A DNA stretch of 64,000 nt from Petasospora fabianii (GCA_022641835.1 CP048720.1:434001-498000); one strand, 5' to 3'. Counted from the first letter of the stretch, positions 28,966-38,548 are shown. The notes: generated by a model not told the origin, from the sequence alone. Numbers and translations are program-made.

Positions 28966-30507
28966 TCATTCAAATATTGGATTGAGAGCCCCTCTTGGAC
29001 CAGCAAGCAGGGACTTCCCTCTCCTAATGTACTTTCCATCACCTAGTGATCCCGTAATCCCATCACCATCTCTATCCCAAACCACTTTGCCCCTCAGAAC
29101 AGTCCATCTTGGCCAGTTTGTAAACTTCATCCCTTCAAATGGAGAATAGTCAATGTCATGATGCAACATCTCATTTTTGAGGACAAACTCCTCCATCTTC
29201 CCCTTCGGATACCACACAACCAAATCAGCATCATACCCAACTGCAATGCTTCCCTTCGATTGCATGCCGTACAACTTGGCTGGATTTGTACTACACAGTT
29301 CAACAAATCTCTGTGGTGTAATTCTGCCTGTCTCGACACCAAAGCAGAATAACAATGGGAGTCTAGTCTCAAGACCAGGGAGACCATTAGGGACCGCCAT
29401 GTAGTGAGGCAATCCATTGATCATACCTAGCTGCTTACCTTGTGGATGATCATACTTACTCGGAGCATGGTCACTTCCAAAGATTGTCACTGTACCATTT
29501 TGGATCATTCTCCAAACACCATCTAGCTCACTTGGCTCTTGACGGAGAGGTGGAGAGCAAATGTACTTGGCTCCCTCAAAAGAATCTTGTGAATCATGAT
29601 GATGACAGCATCCTTGCTTGAGGTATTCAGCTGTGAGGAAAAGGTACTGTGGACAAGTTTCGGCATATACCGGTGTGAGGGCCTTTTGTGCTGCCTCAAC
29701 GTGTTGAATCGATGATTCAGTCGACATGTGAACAATAAGGATAGGAGTGTCAATCAACTTGGAAAGAGCAATCACCCTATATGAGGCTTCATCTTCAGCT
29801 GTTAGTGGTCTAGAGACAGTGTGAAAGTATGGATCGGTCATTTTCTTCGCTTGGAGTTTGTTGTTGATGAAGTCGATGATATCAGAGTTTTCAGCATGGA
29901 TCATAGTTGTCATACCGACCTTTCTTGTCTCTAGCAGAATATCCAATAACTGAGAGTCATTGAGTTTATAACCAGGGTAAGTAGTGTATATCTTCAAACT
30001 TGTTATGCCTTCTCTCTCCACAACCTCTGGTAACAGTGATAACAATTGTGGTGTCGGGTCACTTACGATAAGATGGAATCCGTAGTCACAGTATGTTCCC
30101 TTGTTATTCGGCTTGGTGTGGTATCTCTCAACGAGCCCAAGTAGATCATTATTACCCTTTTCTTGAACTGCAAATGACAAAAACGATGTTGTACCCCCGG
30201 CAATGGCACTTCTTGATCCACTTTCAAAAGTATCACTTGGTGAACTCCCATCACCTTCCTCCACAACTCTATCCTCCATGCCTTCAACTTTAGTGTTGTA
30301 GTCGCTATAATCCTGTTCAAGATGGACATGTGCATCAATTCCACCTGGTGTTATCATTCCACCCTCTGCATCGATCACCTTGGTCCCTGAAAGCGGTGTG
30401 GTGGACATCGTATGGATCACACCATCTTTGACTCCTATGTACACGGACGGTGGGAGGATGTCGGATGACGTGACGATGTAGCCATTGTGGAGAACGAGGT
30501 CAAACAT
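28966..30507 (-). CDS. Dihydropyrimidinase / hydantoinase family amidohydrolase
   Basis: This 513-residue binuclear-metal amidohydrolase opens dihydropyrimidine or hydantoin rings to N-carbamoyl products. Metal ligands are all present: HVH (His60, His62), the carboxylated Lys172 in SLKIYT, His204 in HAEN, His260 in VHMST and Asp346 in GSDHAP. The N-terminal MFDLVLHNGYIV start and the C-terminal GRGALNP-like end (GPRGALNP) are typical of full-length enzymes. In Lachancea kluyveri the related PYD2 degrades dihydrouracil. The position between two D-amino-acid oxidases instead suggests D-hydantoin use. No beta-ureidopropionase or carbamoylase is seen nearby. GATAAG (minus-strand sense) is at 30585-30590. 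Confidence 0.93.
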   Translation of the reverse strand: MFDLVLHNGYIVTSSDILPPSVYIGVKDGVIHTMSTTPLSGTKVIDAEGGMITPGGIDAHVHLEQDYSDYNTKVEGMEDRVVEEGDGSSPSDTFESGSRSAIAGGTTSFLSFAVQEKGNNDLLGLVERYHTKPNNKGTYCDYGFHLIVSDPTPQLLSLLPEVVEREGITSLKIYTTYPGYKLNDSQLLDILLETRKVGMTTMIHAENSDIIDFINNKLQAKKMTDPYFHTVSRPLTAEDEASYRVIALSKLIDTPILIVHMSTESSIQHVEAAQKALTPVYAETCPQYLFLTAEYLKQGCCHHHDSQDSFEGAKYICSPPLRQEPSELDGVWRMIQNGTVTIFGSDHAPSKYDHPQGKQLGMINGLPHYMAVPNGLPGLETRLPLLFCFGVETGRITPQRFVELCSTNPAKLYGMQSKGSIAVGYDADLVVWYPKGKMEEFVLKNEMLHHDIDYSPFEGMKFTNWPRWTVLRGKVVWDRDGDGITGSLGDGKYIRRGKSLLAGPRGALNPIFE

Positions 30508-30584
30508 TGTTGTGTGTTCATTTCGGATAGTTCATTAGGTGTGACAGAACTAAAGGGAGAGAAAACCGATCTGTTTATATAGTC

Positions 30585-30633
30585 CTTATCGCAGGGAGAG
30601 GGGCTGTAAGATCTCGGTTCCCCAATCGGGTAA
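30585..30633. promoter_or_regulatory. Hydantoinase promoter: GATA- and Reb1-type sites
   Basis: CTTATC at 30585-30590 is GATAAG on the gene's strand, 78 bases upstream of the ATG. CGGGTAA at 30627-30633 is a Reb1-type core. Another GATAA is at 30681-30685. The arrangement (Reb1-type plus GATA) repeats that seen before the amidohydrolase at 20525. Confidence 0.45.
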
Positions 30634-30886
30634 CCGCACTCTCGCATCTCACACTACTTAGTATCCTCCGCTTAACTCCAGATAAAGATCAGAACTAGTC
30701 ATTACTATGATATGGGGAGATGATATGATCTCCTTCTTTATTATGCTATATGCTAGTTCTGACCCGTGGCTCTGGCAATTCCTATAGCGGTGACTCTTCC
30801 ACATGCAATGGTAGCTGAGCTAATCCTTTGCTCTAATCAACAGAATTGTAGTATTATTTCTCTCTATATATATATGCAGTGGGTTT

Positions 30887-31927
30887 CTAGAGTTTGTTCT
30901 TACGCTTATAAGCCTTGAGCAATTCAACAGCCTTGTGTGCCATACCCAAACCGGATTGGTAACCATATCCAGAGGCACCATAGTTATGGATCAATACCTT
31001 ACCCTCTGGCTGGATCTCCTCAAGCTCAATTCTAACACCACCATGTCTTGATGGTCTCAATCCAGCTGCGACTCTTGAGATTACTAGTGGCTTGTCAAGA
31101 ATCTCTGGGAGAAGCTCTGTCGTTCTCTTGATGATATCATCTGTCTGTTCTTTGAAAGTATCTCCAGTCCAGTCATCCTTACCCAAGAATCCACCAAGCA
31201 CAAGCTCACCATTAGAGTGTGGACGTGGAATAATGTATGTAGCATAACCTTCACCCCATCTCATCATGTTTTCCTGGATGTGTGGAGCACGGGCAACAAC
31301 GACTTGACCACGGGTAGGATAAACGTTAGCATCCTGGACACCACCAAGGAAACGAGCACCAATACCAGAACAGTTGAAGACATATTTTGTGGAGCTGAAA
31401 AGGTATGCCTGGGAGATATGTGTAATGACTCTTCTCTCAAATGTGACACCGATGGATTCAAGATACTTTTGAAGGTTTGCGAGGAAGATTGGACAGTTGA
31501 AGTTCCAAACAGTGGACTTTGTACCAAATTTGACACCTTCAGGAAGCTCAGATTTTGGAAGCACCCTGTAGTCCTTCATATAAGTCTTGAGAGAGGCAAC
31601 TTTCTCTGCAGGTGGATCGCTTTCCCAAAGTTCTGTAGATGGCCTATAATCAAGACCGCATTCTGGACCACCCAGAAGTTTCTGAATCTTTGGCAGATTG
31701 ACATAAGTGAACTTATCAAACGCAAGAGAGTCTGGACCTGAAGGACTGATACCGGAAAAGTTACCACCAGCCCATGGTGATGTGTAGTTAATGGACTGAT
31801 CACCTGGGAGGTACTCAGCGACAACATGAATAGTCTTTGGGTCGGCACCGAGATTGGTGATGAGCTCGTAAGTCGTATAAAGACCAACGATTCCTGCTCC
31901 AATTATAACGTACTGGTTCTCAGGCAT
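30887..31927 (-). CDS. D-amino-acid oxidase, copy 2
   Basis: This 346-residue paralogue of the gene at 27464-28504 has the same length, the same NKL terminus, the FAD motif GAGIVG, RPSRHGG and the DAO signature intact. Differences cluster in the segment after GLDY, around residues 90-130, which helps shape the substrate pocket in this family, so the two may prefer different D-amino acids. The open frame extends to 32065, but MPENQ at 31927 aligns exactly with MSENQ of copy 1. A TATA element (31988-31995 on the minus strand) and two GATA elements lie upstream. Confidence 0.95.
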   Translation of the reverse strand: MPENQYVIIGAGIVGLYTTYELITNLGADPKTIHVVAEYLPGDQSINYTSPWAGGNFSGISPSGPDSLAFDKFTYVNLPKIQKLLGGPECGLDYRPSTELWESDPPAEKVASLKTYMKDYRVLPKSELPEGVKFGTKSTVWNFNCPIFLANLQKYLESIGVTFERRVITHISQAYLFSSTKYVFNCSGIGARFLGGVQDANVYPTRGQVVVARAPHIQENMMRWGEGYATYIIPRPHSNGELVLGGFLGKDDWTGDTFKEQTDDIIKRTTELLPEILDKPLVISRVAAGLRPSRHGGVRIELEEIQPEGKVLIHNYGASGYGYQSGLGMAHKAVELLKAYKRKNKL

Positions 31928-32044
31928 TGTACTTGTTTGGTTACTCTTAATCAACAAATGACAGAGAAAATGGAAGATCAAACTCACTTTATATAAACAC
32001 CTCGTCTGGAAAAGCCAATCAAAAATTCCCCGCGAGTTACCGAA

Positions 32045-32059
32045 GATAAGCGACGATAA
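32045..32059. promoter_or_regulatory. Paired GATA elements upstream of DAO copy 2
   Basis: GATAAG (32045-32050) and GATAA (32055-32059) lie ten bases apart, about 120-130 bases upstream of the ATG. Paired GATAAG sites are the classic arrangement for Gln3/Gat1-type nitrogen regulation. Confidence 0.5.
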
Positions 32060-32268
32060 CACCAACGATTATAGCGCTATTCGAATCTTTGGTTAAAACC
32101 ACGCCACTATCGTCTATTGATGGGGCATATCTTCAAAGAACATATGAGTAATACCTCTACTATGCGAACACATGGGCATGTAATCAGAAAAATGGGAACT
32201 GAGTGAGTGAATGAGTAACCGGTGATGAGGAACTATAAACCATATGGAAAAAAAATAAACCGAAGTTT

Positions 32269-32340
32269 AGGTCCTATCCGGATTCGAACCGGAGTTGTTC
32301 GGATCAAAACCGAAAGTGATAACCACTACACTATAGGGCC
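32269..32340 (-). tRNA. tRNA-Gln (anticodon TTG)
   Basis: The minus-strand 72-base cloverleaf is nearly identical to S. cerevisiae tRNA-Gln-UUG: D-arm GTGTAGTGGTTATC, anticodon TTG at 32305-32307, T-arm GGTTCGAATCC, discriminator T. No intron. The acceptor stem begins GGCCCTA against TAGGACC, so position 3 is C opposite A70 where other yeasts have a T-A pair. This single mismatch could weaken the stem or be a sequence error. Confidence 0.9.
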
Positions 32341-32504
32341 CAAATGCATGAAGAAATTGGGGCTTATTTGTGTGATTCTATGATACCTCATAAGTTTCTT
32401 ATATATATAAGTATATTCATGAACTAATAGTATCTACAACACGTATTGAATAATAATTATTAAAAGCATATATATCTCTAATCACAAAAACTCGACAAAA
32501 ACAT

Positions 32505-34073
32505 TCAAAGCTTCTCCACATCTTCACCGACATTATCATCCAAATCTGGTCTTCTACCTTCATTGAAATCAATCTCATGAGTCTTTATGAAACCATCTTT
32601 GAAATATAACAAATCATAAGCACCCCAACAGATAAAGAAGACTGGAATCATGATGTATGAATCAATAAAAGTCTTATAATCGAAAGGTTTGAAAACTGAC
32701 CAACCTTGGACAAGGATTAACAATACACCAATGATGAGTCCAGCGATGTTAAGCCATGGGAACAATGGTGCAGTATATGGTAAATTTGCAAGTGAATGAC
32801 CCTGTGATACATAAGCTCTTCTAAATCTGAAATGGACAATGATGATTCCTACCCATGTGATGAAAGCAACGACACCTGTGACGTTAACAATGTATGAATA
32901 AGCAACAGATGAACCTGACTTATAAGAGAGAATGGCCAAGAATGAGAAAAGATGAACAAAATGAATAGCAACGAATGGGATACCTTTAGATGTTGTCTTT
33001 GTAAAGATCTTTGGACCATATCCGGCTTCTGCCCATGTGAAAAGGGCACGAGAAGCAAAATAGATGGCCGAATTGATGGAGGAAATACATGTAATAAGAA
33101 TCACGGTAGTGACCCAATACTTAGAGTTGGCCCAGCCAGCATTAGTCATTGCGATTGCCATTGGAGAACGCATAACTTTGTCAGTAGAAGTGAAGAATGG
33201 ATCGTTATAAGCAACAGTGATTCCATAAAAGATTGAGAGTCCGAAATAAACGTAAAAGACTCTAAAGATTGTGTTTCTAACAGCAGTTGGGATTGCCTTT
33301 CTTGGGTTTCTTGTCTCAGCAGCGATAACTGAAACACCTTCAACACCTGAATAAAAGACACCTGCATAGACAAAAGCATTAGCAATTCCCTTGAAACCTG
33401 ACTTAAGTGGATAATTACCAAATGGATTATCTGGTTTGTTATAATCGATACCACCAGCAGCATAAATGATAGCAAAGATGTAAAAACCTGTTAAGAATGC
33501 CAATTTGACAAATCCAAGAACGTATTCGGTTTCACCCCACCATGTAACATTAAGTAATTGGAAACAAGTGAAGAACCCCCAAAGAAGAAGGAACCAACCA
33601 TACATTGGGATCTTTGTAGTGTAAACTGAGAGTGCGGCACACAACGAGGTATACTCAGCGATACAGTTAGTGATCCATAACACAACATAACATAGTGCTA
33701 AAGTGGCACCAAACCCCTTTGAAACGAATCGTGAACCAAGCATGGCAAAATTTGCATCATATGCAGCGTTGAGTTCACCAATGGCAAACATCATGGCAAA
33801 TACAACGATTCCAACAATGGCAAACCCTGCAACCATACCAGCTGGACCACATGCTGCAAGCATGTTTCCCAACCCAAGAAAGACACCTGGACCAATGATA
33901 CCACATAGGGCAATAAGGTTAACCATTCTATTCTTAAGTCCAGCTTTAAGACCTGTATCGAGTATAACGTCTCCATGTTCAGTTTGATGATAAGCAGAAC
34001 CACTTGATCCTACGGGGTTTAATACCACCCCAACGGACTTCTCAAGATCAGATGAAGAGTTCTGTTTCTCCAT
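32505..34073 (-). CDS. Fungal amino-acid permease (YAT/APC family)
   Basis: This 522-residue transporter has about twelve hydrophobic segments. Family marks are GLKNRMVNLIALCGIIGPGV with the glycine-rich first membrane helix, the GVEGVSVIAAETRNPRKAIP loop after the sixth helix and the aromatic-rich ends. The tails are hydrophilic and acidic, with Lys residues that could carry ubiquitin. It imports amino acids by proton symport in this family; specificity cannot be read from sequence. The frame extends to 34127 only with a TTG codon; the first ATG is at 34073. It is divergent from the dipeptidase gene across 485 bases, suggesting co-regulation. Confidence 0.92.
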   Translation of the reverse strand: MEKQNSSSDLEKSVGVVLNPVGSSGSAYHQTEHGDVILDTGLKAGLKNRMVNLIALCGIIGPGVFLGLGNMLAACGPAGMVAGFAIVGIVVFAMMFAIGELNAAYDANFAMLGSRFVSKGFGATLALCYVVLWITNCIAEYTSLCAALSVYTTKIPMYGWFLLLWGFFTCFQLLNVTWWGETEYVLGFVKLAFLTGFYIFAIIYAAGGIDYNKPDNPFGNYPLKSGFKGIANAFVYAGVFYSGVEGVSVIAAETRNPRKAIPTAVRNTIFRVFYVYFGLSIFYGITVAYNDPFFTSTDKVMRSPMAIAMTNAGWANSKYWVTTVILITCISSINSAIYFASRALFTWAEAGYGPKIFTKTTSKGIPFVAIHFVHLFSFLAILSYKSGSSVAYSYIVNVTGVVAFITWVGIIIVHFRFRRAYVSQGHSLANLPYTAPLFPWLNIAGLIIGVLLILVQGWSVFKPFDYKTFIDSYIMIPVFFICWGAYDLLYFKDGFIKTHEIDFNEGRRPDLDDNVGEDVEKL

Positions 34074-34558
34074 GTTGTAGTCTATACCTCTTACTTGGCT
34101 TGACCTCAAATGAGTCCTGATAATCAAGCGACAAAGGATACGTATATATACTTATGGGTGAATTCGTTTGCTTCTCCTATAGAGTTTATGTCCCCGCGCC
34201 TAAATCTAATCCCGAGCCTCAACGAGGAAGATCTGCAATAGGAAACTGCGATCTGATTGGACAATATCCTATTAGAAGAGGTTGTTAATACACTGTAAAG
34301 GACTTCTCCAATCAATGGAAGGATCAAATGTATGATTAACTCTATGAATAAGAGATAAGGAGCGGTAGATAACCCCGCTCAGCCGAGACCAACTTCCCGA
34401 TCCCGCTTCTCTAAACTCTTCCGACATCGCGTCGATGTAGATGTGCGGGTGTGCTCATTTCTTCTCTCTTGGTTTGTATAAAAAGGTACAAAACGTTATC
34501 TGTTATTGAGGTTAAAGAGTTGTTTCTTTGGTCTCTAGAGAAGTGTAACTAAGACATT
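34074..34558. promoter_or_regulatory. Divergent permease-dipeptidase promoter with GATA sites
   Basis: GATAAG (34354-34359) and GATAA (34368-34372) lie roughly central to the 485-base region. TATA elements are placed for each gene: TATATATA at 34143-34150 for the permease and TATAAAAA at 34477-34484 for the dipeptidase. This is consistent with one nitrogen-responsive control region serving both genes. Confidence 0.55.
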
Positions 34559-35806
34559 ATGACACAGGATATTGGTGCTCGGTTCGATAAGTTGTGTAAG
34601 ACTGTCCCCATCGTTGATACCCATAATGACTTTCCCTATCTCTTGAGGGTTCAACTTCATAATGAGCTTCATTGCGATGGTAACAAGTTTGATTTTGATA
34701 GTTGGCTTGGATCTCATACAGATCTTAAGAAGATGAAAGAAGGTAAGATGGGTATTCAGTTCTTTTCTGTTTACATCGAATGTAAGAACGCAGATTATCT
34801 ATATGAAGATTTCAATGAGGCAAACTCAGCAGTGAGAGATACATTGGAACAGATCGATGTTACAAAGAGACTCGTTGATGAATATTCTCATTCTCTTCAG
34901 TTTGTTCGTACTGCAGATGAGGCACTCGACAAGTTTAGAGCCTCATCTGGTGGTAAGATCTCCATTACGTTGGGTGTTGAGGGTTTACACCAATGTGATC
35001 TCTCATTGGCAGTGGTGAGACAGTACTATGAACTAGGAGTCCGTTACATCACTTTAACACATAATTGTGATAATCCATTTGCCACTGCAGCATCTTCAGT
35101 CACTGGTGGTAAAGAAGACAAGGGTCTTACTGATTATGGTCGTGATTGTATCAAAGAGATGAATCGTCTTGGTATGATGGTTGATCTATCTCATGTTTCA
35201 TATAAGACTATGCATGATACACTTGACGTGACACAATCCCCAGTGATCTTCTCCCACAGTTCCGTATACAAGCTTACAAATCATGAAAGAAACGTTAGAG
35301 ATGATGTCTTGAAGAGACTTGAAAAGAATGGTGGTGTTTGTTGTGTTAACTTCCTACCTCTTTTCCTTAAGCAAGAAGGTAGAGAGAAATGTACTATTGA
35401 GGACGCTGCTGATCACATCTGTTACATTATTGATCTTGTTGGATGGGATCACGTTGGTCTAGGATCAGATTTTGATGGTATTCCAGCTGGACCTGAGGGA
35501 CTCGAGGATGTATCCAAATATCCAGAGTTGATCAAATTGGTTTGGGAGCGTACTAATGCTACTGAAGAGCAGATCGCAAAGCTTATGGGATTAAACGTTG
35601 TACGTGTTTGGAAACAGAATGAACTTGTGGCAGAACAGATTAAGAAGACAAAGATGTTACCAATTGAAACTAATTGGAAAGATAGAAAATGGGTCTTTTA
35701 TGAATACTCAAAGTTCTTCCCAGAGATCTATCCTGGATCACTCGAAGTTCAAGATAACGAATGGGATACAAGACAAGGTTTGGTCATTGATAAGAAGAAG
35801 AACTAA
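34559..35806 (+). CDS. Membrane-dipeptidase (renal dipeptidase) family zinc hydrolase
   Basis: This 415-residue enzyme is of the M19 dipeptidase family. All zinc ligands are visible: His22 and Asp24 in VDTHNDFP, Glu141 in GVEGLH, His212 in DLSHVS, His233 in FSHSS; the conserved GSDFDG (Asp304) follows. Family members hydrolyse dipeptides and tolerate a D-residue at the C-terminal position. The protein has no signal peptide and no GPI tail, unlike the mammalian enzyme, so it is likely cytosolic. It shares a promoter with the amino-acid permease and lies near the two D-amino-acid oxidases, which suggests it feeds them. Confidence 0.93.
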   Translation: MTQDIGARFDKLCKTVPIVDTHNDFPYLLRVQLHNELHCDGNKFDFDSWLGSHTDLKKMKEGKMGIQFFSVYIECKNADYLYEDFNEANSAVRDTLEQIDVTKRLVDEYSHSLQFVRTADEALDKFRASSGGKISITLGVEGLHQCDLSLAVVRQYYELGVRYITLTHNCDNPFATAASSVTGGKEDKGLTDYGRDCIKEMNRLGMMVDLSHVSYKTMHDTLDVTQSPVIFSHSSVYKLTNHERNVRDDVLKRLEKNGGVCCVNFLPLFLKQEGREKCTIEDAADHICYIIDLVGWDHVGLGSDFDGIPAGPEGLEDVSKYPELIKLVWERTNATEEQIAKLMGLNVVRVWKQNELVAEQIKKTKMLPIETNWKDRKWVFYEYSKFFPEIYPGSLEVQDNEWDTRQGLVIDKKKN

Positions 35807-36172
35807 CCTCAATCAACATCCTCTATCTCCTCTAAGTTAATGTAGTTTACTATTAAGTCTATGCGCCTATGTTACCGTATTAGGAAATACTATCGGAACA
35901 CACTAACACACACTTACGCAATCCCGAACTGATTAAACAACATCTATTAACGGAGTTATCACTCTAAAGAGTATAAAAGTGGAATGTTAAAGTTGGCTGC
36001 CTCCGTGATTCCGTCTATAAGTCTCTGATCGATGCGTTTATGCCCTTAATAGTTCATTATGCGCCTACTCCGGTCAAAGCCACAGTTCGGATCTCCACCC
36101 ATTATAAGTCCTGCCTCGCTTGCTCTATAGTAACCTTTAGACCTATTACTCATCTTCTATCAAGCTACTATC
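35807..36172. promoter_or_regulatory. Monooxygenase promoter
   Basis: This 366-base spacer has TTATC (35956-35960, a GATAA core) and TATAAAA (35972-35978) about 195 bases before the ATG. The rest is AT-rich without a visible gene. Confidence 0.4.
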
Positions 36173-37669
36173 ATGACCATTGACAAAGAAAGAGTTCATG
36201 TTGGTAAGAAGATCCGCAGCATCGCCATCATTGGTGGTGGTGCCTCTGGTGCTATTGCCCTAGACTCTTTAATCCAAGAGGGAACATTTGACAAGATCAC
36301 GTTGTTTGAACGTCGAGCAGAAGGTGGTGGTGTTTGGGTACTTGATACTAATCCTGATAAACTTGATGTACCACCTGGTGTTAGTCAACAGATTCTTGAT
36401 CCATCATTAAGAGTTCCAGAGTTGACTACTAAAACTGAAGTGTTACAAAAGAGACCATCACAACAGAGATATACGCATACGGCTTCGTACCAAGGACTTA
36501 GAACTAATATCCCAGAGCAATTGATGACTTTTAGTGATGATAAGCATTGGGGGGAACTTCCAGGTGAAAGAGTTGATGATCATTTTGTTCGTGGTGTTGC
36601 TATCCAAAGATACATTGAACGGTACTTAAACAGACATAGTGAGAACATTGTCTTCTCCACAACTGTGGAGAAAGTCGATAAGGACTATTCTGAGCCTTCT
36701 TCTCCCTTTGTGTTGACTTTAAGAACAGAGACTGATCAAAAGGATGAAGATGGAACACCATTAGATCGTTGGTGGACAGAACAATTTGACTCTGTTGTAG
36801 TTGCAGTGGGTCATTATCACGTTCCATACATTCCAAACGTCCCAGGTCTTGATGAAGTTTACAAGAGATTCCCAGGATTGGTACAACATTCAAAGACTTT
36901 TAGAGATGCTGAGAGTGAGCTTAAGGATAAGAACGTTGTTGTCATTGGTACACGTTCCTCTGGTGCTGATATTGTTGAATTGGGTTCTCAGTTTGCAAAG
37001 AAGATCTATCATTCACAAAGAGGTAAGAATCTATTAAGAAAGAATACTGCAACTAATGTTGAGCTTAAACCAGTCATTACCAAGTTTGAAATCACCAACT
37101 CTGGTGATATCGTGGTTCATTTTGCTAATGATACAACAGTCATTAACCCAGATCTTATCTATTATGCTACTGGATTCCGTTTCTCTTACCCATTCCTAAA
37201 CGACACATATGGATCTCATTTCACCACGGGGACCACTGTTCCAGATCTTTATCTTCACACGTTCTATACAAAGGATCCATTACTCACTTTTGTTGGTGTT
37301 CCAACTGATGCTATCTCATTACGTGCGTTTGAGTATCAAGCCGTGTTGGTATCGAGGTTCCTTGCGGGCAAGACTTCGATTCCATCTCGTGATGATCAAA
37401 TCATTTGGTGTTTGAATAGATTCAGGGAGAAAGGTGATACTAGAGCCTTCCATACGATTGATTGGGGTTCTAAATTGGAGTACTTAGAGTCATTAGTTGA
37501 GATTGGTGGTGGTTATGAAAAGATAGGTGATAATGGTAGACCTTTCCCAAAGTTTACTGAAGAGGATATTCAACTTCATAAGAGTATACAACAAAGACTT
37601 TTGGAGTTCTTCAGTGTTAATGAGAGTGAGATATCTGGTGTCACTGTACAGAGTGTTAGTCATTCCTAG
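36173..37669 (+). CDS. Flavin-containing monooxygenase family protein
   Basis: This 498-residue FAD/NADPH enzyme of the class B (FMO) type has the FAD-binding GGGASG at 21-26, the FMO identifying motif FPGLVQHSKTF at 233-243 (FxGxxxHxxxF), and an NADPH-binding VIGTRSSG at 257-264. Family members oxygenate soft nucleophilic N or S atoms; S. cerevisiae Fmo1 oxidises thiols and helps ER redox. Length and motif spacing are normal, but there is no ER membrane tail. Nearby flavoenzymes (two DAOs) and the convergent FAD synthase gene make a local cluster with high FAD demand. The substrate is unknown. Confidence 0.9.
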   Translation: MTIDKERVHVGKKIRSIAIIGGGASGAIALDSLIQEGTFDKITLFERRAEGGGVWVLDTNPDKLDVPPGVSQQILDPSLRVPELTTKTEVLQKRPSQQRYTHTASYQGLRTNIPEQLMTFSDDKHWGELPGERVDDHFVRGVAIQRYIERYLNRHSENIVFSTTVEKVDKDYSEPSSPFVLTLRTETDQKDEDGTPLDRWWTEQFDSVVVAVGHYHVPYIPNVPGLDEVYKRFPGLVQHSKTFRDAESELKDKNVVVIGTRSSGADIVELGSQFAKKIYHSQRGKNLLRKNTATNVELKPVITKFEITNSGDIVVHFANDTTVINPDLIYYATGFRFSYPFLNDTYGSHFTTGTTVPDLYLHTFYTKDPLLTFVGVPTDAISLRAFEYQAVLVSRFLAGKTSIPSRDDQIIWCLNRFREKGDTRAFHTIDWGSKLEYLESLVEIGGGYEKIGDNGRPFPKFTEEDIQLHKSIQQRLLEFFSVNESEISGVTVQSVSHS

Positions 37670-37736
37670 TCCATTCCTTCATTTGATATATACATCTATA
37701 TATAATCATTTTAACACCCCATCTCTTACATATAAG

Positions 37737-38548
37737 CTATAATCTCTTTTGTCGACCACCTCTTTCCCTTTCATCACCCTTTTCAAGCATATATGCTGGG
37801 TTATACTCACCCGTCTCTTTATCCAACAAGTATGGATTCCTTATTGTAGTATCAACCCCACCTAAACTTGTGAATCCTTGATCATACAACGAACAATATG
37901 AGATATTAGCTCTTAACAGAAAGCACCAAACCTCATCATATCTCCAATCAACTACTGGATGAACACGAACAAAATCTGGCCATCCAGAATCTGTACGTTG
38001 AATATCTTTAAGTCCCCTTGCGTATGGATCAGTACGACGTGTACCGACAATAATTGTCTTTATCTGTGTATGCTTATCAAGATACTCTTCAAATCCTTCT
38101 TTAAGGGTTGTATTATACTGGTCTAGATGTAATGAGTATTGTCTTGTAGTGTCATTGATGAACGTTACTAGTTCGGGGAATTGACGTTCATAATTAATCA
38201 TCACTGCGTTGAGTTGATGATGTTCATCAAGTGTTTGGTTATTAAACCCGGTATGTAGTACTGATAAGTACAAGATCAACATCACAAGACAGTCTTTACC
38301 TCCATTATAAGATATTGCAATTTGATCAAGGCTGGAAGGTTAGTACTTATCTCTTGATACAGTGGATATATGAGGTAAAAGACTCACCTAAACTGATCAA
38401 GCATGGTTTGTAGTACACTTAATGAGTGTCTAACCCTCTTCTGAGTTCTATCAAGTACATCATCGTTCTCATTGTTCAAATGAAGGAAAGTGTTAACGGC
38501 AGTATATGCCCTTTGACAAACGACACTTAGACGTTGTGAAGACTCCAT
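37737..38548 (-). CDS. FAD1: FAD synthase (FMN adenylyltransferase), two exons
   Basis: Exon 1 (38548-38388) starts MESSQRLSVV. A 56-base intron (38387-38332; GTGAGT, TACTAAC at 38339-38345, CAG) splits a Ser codon; exon 2 (38331-37737) opens with the PAPS-reductase-like P-loop region SYNGGKDCLVMLILYLS. The spliced protein is 251 residues, somewhat shorter than S. cerevisiae Fad1. Conserved parts are VGTRRTDPYARGLKDIQRTD, PDFVRVHPVVDW and the LYDQGFTSLGG segment, which bind FMN/ATP. It makes FAD from FMN and ATP in the cytosol. It ends 68 bases from the convergent monooxygenase gene. Confidence 0.95.

Noticed and set aside
28739-28969. 76-codon minus-strand frame between DAO copy 1 and the hydantoinase
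   Set aside because: It contains one CxxC but no recognisable domain, and lies in promoter sequence of DAO copy 1.
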